Source: Bugula neritina
Taxonomy: Eukaryota > Bryozoa > Gymnolaemata > Cheilostomatida > Bugulidae
Reading direction: 5' to 3'
Length of the DNA stretch: 64,000 nt
Assembly: GCA_964035545.1 (NCBI GenBank)
Contig: OZ037772.1
Coordinates: forward strand, 11,411,818-11,475,817
The notes under the pieces are model-generated. The model had not been told where the DNA came from. It was given only the letters and a program-made list of their open reading frames with translations, and made no database searches. The number at the start of each line of letters is the position of its first letter. Within the stretch, counting starts at the first letter, position 1. Position numbers and translations under genes: made by a program. Positions 15,001-23,381 of this stretch are shown here, one piece after another.

Positions 15001-16443
15001 AACCTCGCTCGGCAGCTGGAGAACTCTCTCGCTGACTCTCGGCGTCTCACTGAAGATGCCAGAGAGAAGTCAGCATACAAAGTATGTCAAGAGTAATTGA
15101 CACATGATGTCAGTAGTTGACACGTGGTGACAGTAGTTGACACATGGTGACAGTAGTTGACATGTGGTGACAGTAGTTCACACGAGTTGACACATTGACA
15201 CTAGTTGATACGAGTTGGCAATATTGACACTAGCTGACAGGTATTTGATAGGTTTGCAATAGTTGACAGGTTGTTGACAGATGACACTGCTTGACACCCC
15301 CGTTTGTAGGTTGACAGTATATGAAAGTATTTGGCACTAGTTGGCAACAGCTAGCTATAGTTGACATGAATTGACAAAAGTTGATAGGTAGCTGACAGTA
15401 ATTGACAGTAGTAGACAGGCTGATACTAGTTGACAAAGTTGGCAATAGTTGACAGGTAGTTGATGGTAGTTGACATACAATGGTTACACTTTAACACTCA
15501 CAACTGTCCATGATTTCCTGCTACGTACTAAGTTGCTACAAATTTCACACTAGTCTAGTTGTATGTTGTTTGTAGGAACGTGCTCTTCAAGATAGACTGA
15601 GAGACCTAGATGAACAACTCTCTACAAGTAGGGCCGAAGCTGCTAAGGCCCGAAGAGAGAAAGAAGAAGTTGAAAGAAAGTTCAACTCTAAGATATACGA
15701 CTTGAAGGTATACCTTGCCTCATCATGGTGATTGCGTCACTTTCTAATCAGCTCACCTTTCTCACTATAAACTCTGTAGCTATTCAATAAACAACAATCA
15801 CAAGAGTTCACAGTTGTCATGCCTGTGATAACCGCTGGTGGAAAGGATTGTTTTAAAGCAGGCTAAGGTCATCCAGTTATAATTGCTCTTTTGATATAAT
15901 AGAAAACAAGTGCTAACCCATCATAGATGGCGACTATAACCTGACCATGCCCTCTACTAGATACCAGCTTATTTCCACTGTTTGTGTCTGGTTAACAGGG
16001 TTGGGATAATTGTAGTTGGTTGTAATTAATTAAATTTTTCAAGTAATTGAATGCAATTTGTAGTTGATGTATAAAATTGTAATTGAATACATTGCTTATT
16101 AACTGTAATTATTATTGCAATTGACAAATTTTCATGTAATTGTAATTAATTACATTCATATGTAATTAACCCCAACCTTGCTGCGTAATCACATTTAGAT
16201 ATTTAAACTTGCCATACAGCTGTAGAGGTCATTGTCAAACTACATTTTTTTATTTATTTGCTGCAGGACCGACTGGAGCAGTCACATGCTACAAACAGGA
16301 GCATGCAGAATTACGTTCAGTTCCTGAAGTCATCATACGCTAGTGTTATGGGAGACGTCAGTACCACGTCCCCTATCAGCCCAGTCAGAGCTAGTAGCAC
16401 ACTCAGGGAGGGCGCCTCTTCATTCAGACAGCCTCAGTTCTAA
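1..16443 (+). CDS. ODF2: ODF2 (outer dense fibre protein 2 / cenexin) homologue, 3' part
   Basis: Coiled-coil protein of the mother-centriole appendage and sperm-tail fibre family, needed in known members for cilium formation. Proposed exons: 1-125 (entered from outside the window), 736-915, 9455-9590, 10043-10161, 10521-10617, 11508-11666, 12579-12670, 14886-15081, 15576-15707, 16267-16443 (stop TAA). All phases match and the sum is 1413 nt (470 residues). Translation is almost continuous heptad coiled coil (LESELAQEK, RLKEAETKNTELM, LARQLENSL). The last exon has NRSMQNYVQFLKSSYA followed by a short Ser/Pro-rich tail, as I recall for vertebrate ODF2; this fixes the identity. The N-terminal half lies upstream. 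The 8.5-kb intron 916-9454 contains a whole second gene, and three introns begin with or close to minisatellites. Gene identity is secure; the earliest two exons are assigned on phase and coiled-coil character. Confidence 0.88.
126..415. repeat. Minisatellite (about 26-bp unit) starting at an ODF2 splice donor
   Basis: Roughly eleven diverging copies of a unit containing AGAGTTGTCTCCTCTAAT. The first copy begins with the intron's first base (gtagagttgtctc), so the 5' splice site is the outer edge of the array. Confidence 0.85.
916..1208 (+). promoter_or_regulatory. Probable promoter/5'UTR interval of the nested gene
   Basis: This lies between the ODF2 donor at 916 and the first coding exon of the nested gene. 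It is less AT-rich than the surrounding introns and has no ORF of note apart from read-through of the ODF2 exon. No clear TATA box. Promoter function is inferred only from position. Confidence 0.3.
1209..1234 (+). promoter_or_regulatory. Short upstream ORF overlapping the start of the nested gene
   Basis: The ATG at 1209 has a purine at -3 and opens eight codons (MSATDYDD). With the donor at 1235 and acceptor at 1469, the next codon becomes TAG, so it cannot be the main start. The main frame begins at 1225 or 1228 inside the same exon. If this is the 5' exon, ribosomes must bypass or reinitiate after the 1209 ATG, which would lower translation of the main frame. The 5' end of the mRNA is not visible in sequence. 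Confidence 0.4.
1225..8624 (+). CDS. Unrecognised large Ser-rich protein, nested in an ODF2 intron
   Basis: I do not recognise this gene. Proposed exons: 1225-1234, 1470-1573, 1789-1913, 2078-3094, 3289-3500, 3789-4641, 5257-5386, 5671-6899, 7035-7110, 7241-7354, 7597-7703, 7796-8624. Phases agree and the total is 4806 nt (1601 residues). A short N-terminal coiled coil (LREEVERLARINYAKEFR) is followed by about 1200 residues of low-complexity Ser/Thr/Gln/Lys-rich, probably disordered sequence. Then comes a compact helical segment (LVHLASKIRTLSK, DGELQSLILDHLQEFEER, HGVHIRDLAPVQIW) and a Cys-rich tail with many CC pairs. The helical segment is the best handle for homology; a centrosomal or ciliary role would only be a guess from its neighbour. 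The start is MM at 1225/1228, because the first ATG (1209) runs into a stop once spliced. Exon 6 start (3789) and the GC donor at 6900 were chosen by phase. Confidence 0.72.
8674..8679 (+). terminator. Polyadenylation signal of the nested gene
   Basis: AATAAA 50 nt after the stop codon of the nested gene, followed by T-rich sequence. It shows that the nested gene has its own 3' end inside the ODF2 intron. Confidence 0.75.
9585..9775. repeat. 21-bp minisatellite carrying nine copies of an ODF2 splice donor
   Basis: Nine GTGAGT hexamers at exact 21-bp spacing: 9591, 9612, 9633, 9654, 9675, 9696, 9717, 9738, 9759. Each is preceded by CTCAGA or CTCACA, the same sequence that ends exon 9455-9590. 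The unit reads in frame with the exon without stops (VSIIKLR or VSIIKLT). The ninth copy runs GTGAGTAATATC and the frame ends shortly after. Confidence 0.95.
10190..10432. repeat. AT-rich degenerate tandem repeat in ODF2 intron
   Basis: Variants of GATATGATATATTAGTATATAATAT, starting about 30 nt inside the intron after exon 10043-10161. Confidence 0.7.
11680..11752. repeat. G-rich duplicated segment near an ODF2 donor
   Basis: Two copies of a roughly 33-bp segment containing CAGGGAGTGTAGAGG, starting about 15 nt after the donor of exon 11508-11666. Confidence 0.6.
13175..13325. repeat. Large imperfect hairpin (foldback/MITE-like)
   Basis: AGTTGTTCTATAAGCAGCTC on the left and its complement GAGCTGCTTATAGAACAACT on the right bound arms of about 65 bp that also share GTGACTGAG/CTCAGTCAC and TAGTCTAGG/CCTAGACTA. 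The loop is short. It lies in an ODF2 intron with no ORF. The shape fits a miniature inverted-repeat element, but no target duplication was identified. A partial relative lies just upstream at about 13090-13150. Confidence 0.7.
13787..13877 (-). ncRNA. Decayed hammerhead-ribozyme-like hairpin
   Basis: Perfect 12-bp arms (13787-13798 and 13866-13877) enclose, on the minus strand, CTGATGA, a hairpin and GAAACTACTATAA. This resembles the core of the intact ribozymes at 22805 and 25509, but stem III no longer pairs and about 30 nt separate the outer stem from CTGATGA. The plus strand carries a second fragment, CATGAAACTATTAGTG. Probably a rearranged, inactive relic. Confidence 0.4.
13921..14004. 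repeat. Short minisatellite (CAGTGCAATGTACA type)
   Basis: About five copies of a 13-17 bp unit (ACAGTGCAATGTACAC variants) in an ODF2 intron. Confidence 0.75.
15096..15475. repeat. Minisatellite (GACAGTAGTTGACACATGGT type) after an ODF2 donor
   Basis: Units of roughly 20-24 bp centred on TAGTTGACA. They start about 15 nt into the intron after exon 14886-15081 and become more divergent away from the donor. Confidence 0.85.
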
Positions 16444-17659
16444 CTGTGCAATAGCCTTGGTCTCCCGTCAGGGTTATCAGCCAATCAAATTGCGTTTTAG
16501 TATTCAACTCCGTCCTTGATATTAAAAATTATGATGCATTGTGTAGTTTGTACTGTAGTTTTATATCAATATGTTGTTAGGCAATAATATATTTGGACAT
16601 AACTTATAAGTAAAAAAGTTTGAGTTGTCTTCCCCTGTTCATTCTATAACTTGCACGTGTGCTACAGCTACTATACTTCTCATTTGTAACTAGTGATATA
16701 CTCTGTACTGTCCTAAAGCTACATTGTACTGTAGCTATCTGATGCTTTTCTTGTACTGTAGGAATCCTAGTGTTTCAGCTTTCCAGTTCTTTCTTTTCCT
16801 GCAATCCTCTGGCTTATATTGTGGATTAGCAAGGTTTTTCAATTTTATACTTTGAGATTTTATTTATGATTAATAAATATTATTGGTTCTGTAAGTCACG
16901 CTCTAAAATATCTTGAAGAACTTATGTTATTACAATCAAGCATGGAAAATTCTGTAAGTAATTCTTATAAATTTTCTGCAAATCTCACTTGAAATTGGAA
17001 GTAACCTACTTATAAATATAAGTGTACAAACTAATATATATTTATACCTAAAATAAATATAATAATATATGTTACTAAAAGATTAAAACTTGATTTGAAC
17101 TATATGATTAGATACATTATTTAGATGGTTATATATAGAGCTATGTGTAAAGAAAATAGCCATCTCCTTGTTCACTGGGTTACCCCGGGCTTTGTGGTTA
17201 GGAAAGCTTAGGTTTATAGCTTGCCTACTGCTTTACTTGCTACTGTGCCTCACGCCCTCAGCCGTGTTTGCTAGTGTAGCTATTAAATGGGCTTATAATT
17301 CAATGAATAATCGGAGCTTTTTTATGTAGCTAACTGATGTATGCTAGCTTTAGTTACAGTCTTTGTGCATAATTACCTAGTTGTACCATGTTAGTATTGA
17401 AACCACAAACTAAAGTTAGAAGAAACAAACACTAGGAGGTGTTATTCCTAAATTTACTATAGAAACCAAATACTGTATTTGTTTTACTTAATTGTTTTAC
17501 ATGAAATTATAATAACATGACATGCAGAATTTTAAGCACAAATTAACACTTTTGAATGTAAATAAAATCTTCAACTTTGATTTAAGTAGTAAAGACAGAA
17601 ATATTAGAGCCCTTAGTGAACTCACAAATCATTAACTACCTCTTATAGCAAGCAACATC
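16444..17659. other. Intergenic region between ODF2 and the caspase-fold cluster
   Basis: ODF2 3'UTR followed by AT-rich sequence. No convincing ORF or exon. Near 17600-17660 is a fragment (CACAAATCATTAACTACCTC..AGCAAGCAAC) of the repeat found again at 27613 and 28609. Confidence 0.5.
16872..16877 (+). terminator. Candidate polyadenylation signal of ODF2
   Basis: AATAAA about 430 nt after the ODF2 stop, in AT-rich DNA where the hexamer also occurs by chance. Confidence 0.35.
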
Positions 17660-17879
17660 TCATTTCTGCTGAAACCTCTCTATAAATTGGGTCACCAGGG
17701 TTAAAACTGCCACTATATAAAAAACTGTTTTTTTATTAATACAATTTAAATTCAAATATTTCTTAGAGCCATAGTGTTTTTCTGGCAAGGTGCTTTCAGA
17801 TAGAGCAATATTGGTCTCACTGCCATCTGCAAGAAATATATATAATAATTATGTTATACAACACGCTATTTAATACATT

Positions 17880-18590
17880 ATATAATATACATAAAAAGAT
17901 ATTATTATATAAAGCATTTTGTTTACAAGAAACTAAAATACAGACATACCTGGAACTGTTGAGGCTGTAGAACTTTCACTTGAGAAATCATTTTCTGATG
18001 CCATATTAGCCAGATCTTGCTCCGTAATTCTTATAACTGATAATCAAATAATTATAATATAATAATAATAAATAATACAATATAATTTATTATAATATAA
18101 TACAATAGCATATTGTTATCTCATTTAAACAAATTTTCTGCAGAATACAGGCAAATAATTGCAAACAGTAGTTTGTGTTAAAATATGGGCTAAGGAGTTA
18201 TTCAGATGGGGTACAGGAGCAATGACAGGATGCTCTTTCTAACATCACCACTGGTCCATACTCATGGGGTTCAAACAAATGACTTAGTGTTGCTCTAACC
18301 TCTAGAGTCTAGACCATGGCTGCTCTTTATAAATATAAGGATATGACATATTATATAATATAATATACACAAATTATATGGTTATCTATAGAAGAAAAGA
18401 AAATACAGACACATACCTGGAACTGTTGTGGCTGTAGAGTTTTCACTTGAGAAATCATTTTCTGATGCCATAATAGCCAGATCTTGCTCCGTAATTCTTA
18501 TAACTGACAATCAAATAATTATAATATAATAATAATAATAAATAATACAATATAATTTATTATAATATATAACATAATAACATATTTTTT
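17880..18590. repeat. Tandem duplication of exon plus flanking intron
   Basis: Exon 17950-18036 with its AT-rich flanks is repeated around 18417-18503 (shared CAGACA..ACCTGGAACTGTTG and TCCGTAATTCTTATAACTGA). A minus-strand SINE lies between the two copies. This is the event that multiplied the 87-bp exon. Confidence 0.75.
18205..18330 (-). mobile_element. tRNA-derived SINE, minus orientation
   Basis: Reverse complement shows CCATGGTCTAGACTCTAGAGG (A-box region, carrying an insertion), GTTTGAACCCC (B box), then GGTGATGTTAGAAAGAGCAT, the body shared with copies at 22128 and 27748. Confidence 0.75.
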
Positions 18591-18999
18591 TATCTAAACA
18601 AATTTTATGCAGAATACAAGCAGATTGCTGCAAACAATAGTTTATATGTTAAAATAAAATAATTCCATAAAAAAGCAACATATATAGAATATAGATTATA
18701 GACAGTTGGCATTTTCAAGGTGTTTTACTTTGAGCCAAACTGGAACATTTCATGAAACTGCAAGTTGAAATATTTGCCCTGGATTTAAACTTGACTTGAA
18801 TATGACACAATATAACACTATGTCTATAGGATATCATATGATGTAATACTGATACAATTATATAATATAAGATTATATAGAGCATTTTGTACGCACAAAA
18901 AAATACAGACACATACCTGGAACTGATGTGGCTGTAGAAATTTCTCTGGAGAAATAATTTGCTGAAGCCATGTTAGTTGAATCTTGCTCTATAAATAGA

Positions 19000-19901
19000 A
19001 AAAGTTTCATTATGATTGGGCAAAATATTATAGTAATTTATATTTCATGTTTGTAACACTGACAGCAAATTTTTGATAGAAAGTGTGTAATGAGCAGTAA
19101 TATCCGCCCATGTTTATCCATTTTTATTTCAACTAAACATTCTAAGCTGTAATTATATTAAGCTAAAGGTTCTATTGACATTCATATTGATAATAATGCC
19201 ATCACTGAATTGACCATAACCATAAACAAAATTATTTAATAAAAATCATTCACTGAATTATTTTAATTTTATAAAATTTTTGAATTAGCAAGAAATTTTT
19301 AGTTCTGATGTTTTCTTTGGGAAGGGGGGGGGGAGGATTTTGAAGATAAATTTTAGAAATTCCTCAAGATCATGAGCTGAAATATGATACATAAGACAGT
19401 TTTTTGTATGCCTATTACTCATAACTATAACGTATAAAGTAAAAAGAAATTTAAATAGATAAAGCATCAAGTTTATTTTTATTAAGAGAAGAAATTTTAG
19501 AATTTGGATTATTTATGCAACAGTAAAATGAAATAAAATTTTAATATCAAATCTCAAATATAAAAACTGATATTAATATTAATAGTAATTGTAATAGTAA
19601 TATAGTAATACTATAAATTAAAATGTCATTCTGTAAAATACAATATATTAATCTTATACTTATAGTAATTATAGTTTTAGTATACTTCATTTCTAATTTT
19701 TAACATAATAACATCAATATGTATTTTATAAAGAAAAATCTTCCCATACTTTACAAGACTCTATATATACCTGATAGTGTAGTATGTCTTCACTGCAGGG
19801 TGGAAACTCTTTACTGTCTGAACTAGTAATAGTAAATGAACTGAGAAGAATTCCAGTAGAGATAATACACATTCTCTGACTGTAACACCAGCATTTATCT
19901 A
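19000..19901. other. AT-rich interval upstream of the duplicated exons
   Basis: No supported exon. A possible minus-strand splice unit (GAAGACATACTACACTATCAG then GTATAT, about 19772-19798) could be an upstream exon of the duplicate, but it has no ATG. Confidence 0.3.
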
Positions 19902-19909
19902 CTTACAGT

Positions 19910-21698
19910 CAGGGATGTAGTGGTACCCATACGGTCCCATACGCCGTATGGCCTAGAAGAAAATAGGCTGTTCTTGGCCATACGCCCGTATGGGCATATA
20001 TTTTTTGAAAGTGTTACTGATTAGTGCACAGGATAGTTAGGGCATCCTCACTGAGAACATCATAAATTTCGCTCACAATCTAGTTTAAGTTCTTGTTATG
20101 TTAATGCTATGTGGGTGGCATGCGTGTTGCCTACTTGTGATTGTTTAGCCTGAGATTACACTATGAATAATAAGCAGCTATCAACATTCCATCTTCTCAT
20201 CTCTACGTATTCACTGAAGCGCGAAGTGCTGTGCATTAGTGATTACTAAGGAAAAAATATTTCATTTTCAGTGTATAAATCACTAATTTTTAGAAAATCT
20301 ATGAAGGCTATTGAAAAGATAAAAAAGTTTGCTATGCATAAATTTCTCAGGTTTTCGACAGTGTTTGTTTTATTCGAATACTATGCTTTCCTGCTGAGAT
20401 ATTTGGCAGGGATTGAAAAATAAACTTTTCAGGTAAAATTGGCCAAAATAGTAGATTTTTGTCTATAACCTTGCAAAAAAAATATTGAAAATTCGAAAAA
20501 TCAGGTGCTCTGAGGAGCAGGAAGATCTAAAACATAGTTTTTAAATTTTAACTCTAGCACAATTAAGTATGGTTTTATTTGGCGGGACTGAATTCTTATA
20601 ATATACCAATAATGTGGCCTCAGCAAGGCAGTGTCAGCTAGAAAGTTGCCATTATTTATCTTGTGTGGACTTGCATTTTGTCAATAAGCAATGAAATTTG
20701 GAAAAAAAACCAACATGAAATCCAGAAATAAAATCAAAATGTCTTCCGGAAACAGTACCAGGTGTGTAGGAGAGGTTAATGAAAATTTATCACTGAGGTC
20801 TACAGGTACTATATCCACATTTTGGTTGCGTTATTCCATGTTAATTATCAATGCAATGAGGTTTTGCAAACTGTACACCACCATAAGTAACCTTTTATGT
20901 TTGATTGTACTAACGTCTGGCTTTACATTTAATCATCTTAACTAGGTTAACACATATTGAACCTGTCAAATTTGTTCTTTTGGGTATATTTCCTTGATGT
21001 GTCTAGTGGAAGCTCAGGGGTTTTACTTTAAAACCAAGTTAACATACTCTTCTTTGGTGTGCTTTATTGTGTGCAAGGAGGTGCGGTGGTATCTCCTTAT
21101 GGATTAGACTAGTATACTCTAATAAACTCCAACTAGGTTTTCAACCAATTTCTGCTTGCCAATGAGTTATCAATTCAAATTGCTCTTTATAAATAACCAA
21201 CACACATTTTCTAATTTGCAATCTTCCTCTGTTCTGTTCTATAATTCTTTTTCTGTGCACGGCAGTGTATTAGATATTTGAAGTAATCAGGTTACATTTG
21301 GAGAGCACTTGTTACCTGTCTCTATCCTTCCATCTTTTTGAGATCTTCAGCAATTTTTCTGTACAGGTTGGACTTAGTGTCAATTGAGTAAGACTGCATT
21401 TAAAATTACAGTCAACAGGTATGGGACAATACTGAATATTTATATAGTTTGCAGCAATGCCCAGTCGTCATGTAGCTGGTATGGTATGAAAATAATAGTG
21501 AGGTGCACATTTCAACACAGATTTTTTTCAGAAGAATTAGAATTCACAATGGCTTTAAATTGCATAAATTTGCATCAGAAGCGCTCTGAGGGCTTCGGCG
21601 GCCGGGGCGCTGCCCCGGACCCCGCCGGGGGCCTAGGCGGCCCCCTGGACCCCCGGCCTGAGAGTATGGCCAAGAATATTTTTGCCACTACATCCCTG
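19910..21698. mobile_element. hAT-like non-autonomous DNA transposon
   Basis: 14-bp terminal inverted repeats CAGGGATGTAGTGG (19910-19923) and CCACTACATCCCTG (21685-21698) are flanked by a perfect 8-bp target duplication CTTACAGT (19902-19909 and 21699-21706). An 8-bp duplication and CAGGG ends are typical of hAT elements. TTCTTGGCCATAC recurs subterminally in inverted orientation. No transposase domain is recognisable; the longest internal frame (20691-20942) looks random. Confidence 0.85.
21580..21662. repeat. GC-rich self-complementary block inside the hAT-like element
   Basis: About 75 bp of almost pure G+C (GGCGCTGCCCCGG, GGGGGCCTAGGCGGCCCCC) in an AT-rich landscape, just inside the right end. 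It contains several nested palindromes and can form strong hairpins. Confidence 0.8.
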
Positions 21699-22004
21699 CT
21701 TACAGTATTATGTGATGTTTACAGTTGAGCTAGCAGAACAATGCATGCACTCTCAGGTGCACCATGTAATTATCTGAAACTGAGAACAAAGACTTCCAGA
21801 GAGGGTACGAATTCTGGAGACATTAAAGAGTAAGTGAAATGACAAGACAGATGTTAAAGGGTTCCTTCTCACTTAATTTTTTGTTCCTTTTATAAACCTA
21901 CAATACAACTGATAATTTAACAAAATAAGGTAAACTCAGATGTACCCTAAGTTGTATTATTATCTTCAGTTACTTAAGTTATGGAGTGCAAATACTGTCA
22001 ATGT

Positions 22005-22090
22005 AACAGCAGGTGAATGGTTTAATCCTCAGTAAAGGCCATTGGTATAATGTTAAGAAGGGCATTCAGTTACAATTGTTCCTGTACCAC
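22005..22090 (+). mobile_element. SINE fragment
   Basis: CAGTAAAGGCCATTGGTATAATGTTAAGAAGG followed by a GCATTCAGTTACAATTGTTC-like segment matches the body of the SINE at 22128 but lacks the tRNA-like head. Confidence 0.55.
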
Positions 22091-22127
22091 AATAGAATAT
22101 GAAAGGCCTTATAACCCTTTAGGGAAC

Positions 22128-22312
22128 AGCCATGGTCTAGGGGTTAAAGCATTTACCTAGTAAGCACTAATTCATGGGTTCAAGCCCTGACAAAGGCCAT
22201 TGGTGATGTTAGGAAGAGGATTCAGTCATAATTGCTCTTGTGCCTCATTTAAACATAAGTCCTTAACTTGTGTTAACAAAAACCCTTTCTATCAGGGGTT
22301 TCTCACAGGGAT
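22128..22312 (+). mobile_element. tRNA-derived SINE
   Basis: tRNA-like head with A-box GGTCTAGGGGTTAAAGC and B-box GGGTTCAAGCCC. The body is GGCCATTGGTGATGTTAGGA, then CATAATTGCTC, and the tail is ATCAGGGGTTTCTCACAGGG. The copy at 27748-27924 is collinear. Confidence 0.82.
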
Positions 22313-22643
22313 AGTAACTATAAACTTGCGTGAGTGAGTTTTATAACTATTTTCCATGAGGGGTTCCAGCAGTGATATGGTGATTACAAAAATACTAAAA
22401 ATGATTGATTTTTCAAATTTTATACTTTGAAATTTTATTTATGAATAATAAATGTTATTGGTTCTGTAAATTAAACTCTGAAATATTCAAAAAATAGTGT
22501 TGGAATCGTATGATGTTAATTAAAGTCAAATTATGTTATTTTAAGCACCAACTAGCAACTAGACATGTTAAGTTTACACTGTCACTATCAAATGCTTATA
22601 CATGTTTGCCAAAACATGAGAAAATTCTGGATAGGAAAATAAT

Positions 22644-22775
<132 letters not shown>

Positions 22776-22804
22776 TTATATCAAGAAAAAGAGCAATGTT
22801 ATTT

Positions 22805-22855
22805 TATTGTGCTACTATTAGTTTCATGCCTCTTCAGCACTCCTCAGGCACAATA
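22805..22855 (-). ncRNA. Hammerhead ribozyme (type I), solo copy
   Basis: Minus-strand RNA: stem I UAUUGUGC/GCACAAUA (8 bp perfect), core CUGAGGA (position 7 is variable in this fold), stem II GUGC/GCAU, core GAA, stem III ACU-AAU-AGU, cleavage after GUA. All invariant core bases are present. No open reading frame of a retroelement adjoins it, so it may be a solo flank of a second Penelope-like family or a small ribozyme-bearing retroelement. The base pairing is seen directly; activity is inferred. Confidence 0.78.
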
Positions 22856-23057
22856 TTGAATTCAATTTTTGAAATTAGGAAAATCAACATGCTAAACACA
22901 ACGTAAAACATAATAGTGGCTTTGGTGTTATAGTAAAATATTAAAATCAAACAGTAAATTGTGTAAATAGTAACACTTTGTCCTTGCTAGAGATGGCAGC
23001 ATTTATTAAACAGTTGGAAAATATAATAATTTGAGCACTCTTTTATCTGCTGTTTAA

Positions 23058-23077
23058 CAAACTCACACACACACACA

Positions 23078-23147
<70 letters not shown>
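23058..23147. repeat. (CA)n-(TA)n microsatellite
   Basis: A short CA run followed by about 30 TA units. It abuts the left end of the Penelope-like element, which may have inserted into a TA tract. Confidence 0.9.
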
Positions 23148-23154
<7 letters not shown>

Positions 23155-23381
23155 AGTAATGAACGATAAAATTTGATTTAAAACACTTTATTACTACTAG
23201 TTTCATGTGCATAGAATGTACACAATCATCAGATAAAATGTTAAGATGTAATGTAACAAGAATAAAAACATACTATATATATGTATGAGAAATGTGTGTA
23301 AAAGCTATAAAGCCAATGGATTAAAATACATAAATTATAGATGGAATAAAAGTGATTAAGAGATTAAAATGTCAAGTCACA
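23148..23381. repeat. Left inverted repeat of the Penelope-like element
   Basis: Reverse complement of 25372-25602. It contains a hammerhead motif in minus orientation and the ATG of the element's reading frame (23369). Confidence 0.92.
23183..23241 (-). ncRNA. Hammerhead ribozyme in the left repeat
   Basis: Minus-strand RNA: stem I ACAUUUUAU/AUAAAGUGU (9 pairs, one G-U), CUGAUGA, stem II UGUGUA/UGCACA, GAA, stem III ACU-AGU-AGU, cleavage after GUA. Same fold as the copy at 25509. Confidence 0.8.

Larger units (their letters stand above)
17660..18988 (-). pseudogene. Partial duplicate of the linker exons of the caspase-fold gene
   Basis: Four minus-strand exons: 18917-18988, 18417-18503, 17950-18036, 17767-17826. 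The first three match the 87-bp exon 29539-29625 of the gene upstream (shared NMAS..FSxESSTA..VP; copies at 18417 and 17950 are nearly identical). The fourth matches exon 28992-29051. All are phase 1 at both ends. At the fourth exon the sequence aligned with the donor GACT|GTAAG reads GGCT|CTAAG, so the GT is lost. Read-through would add about 34 hydrophobic and basic residues before TGA at 17660. No caspase-domain exons follow, and no start codon was found upstream (19000-19900). Probably a truncated duplicate; a short secreted or decoy product cannot be excluded. Confidence 0.6.

Noticed and set aside
20691-20945. 84-codon frame inside the hAT-like element
   Set aside because: No transposase motif, and too short to be the element's enzyme.
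22128-22200. Possible functional tRNA gene
   Set aside because: The head has A and B boxes but no clean cloverleaf acceptor stem and is part of a repeated SINE.
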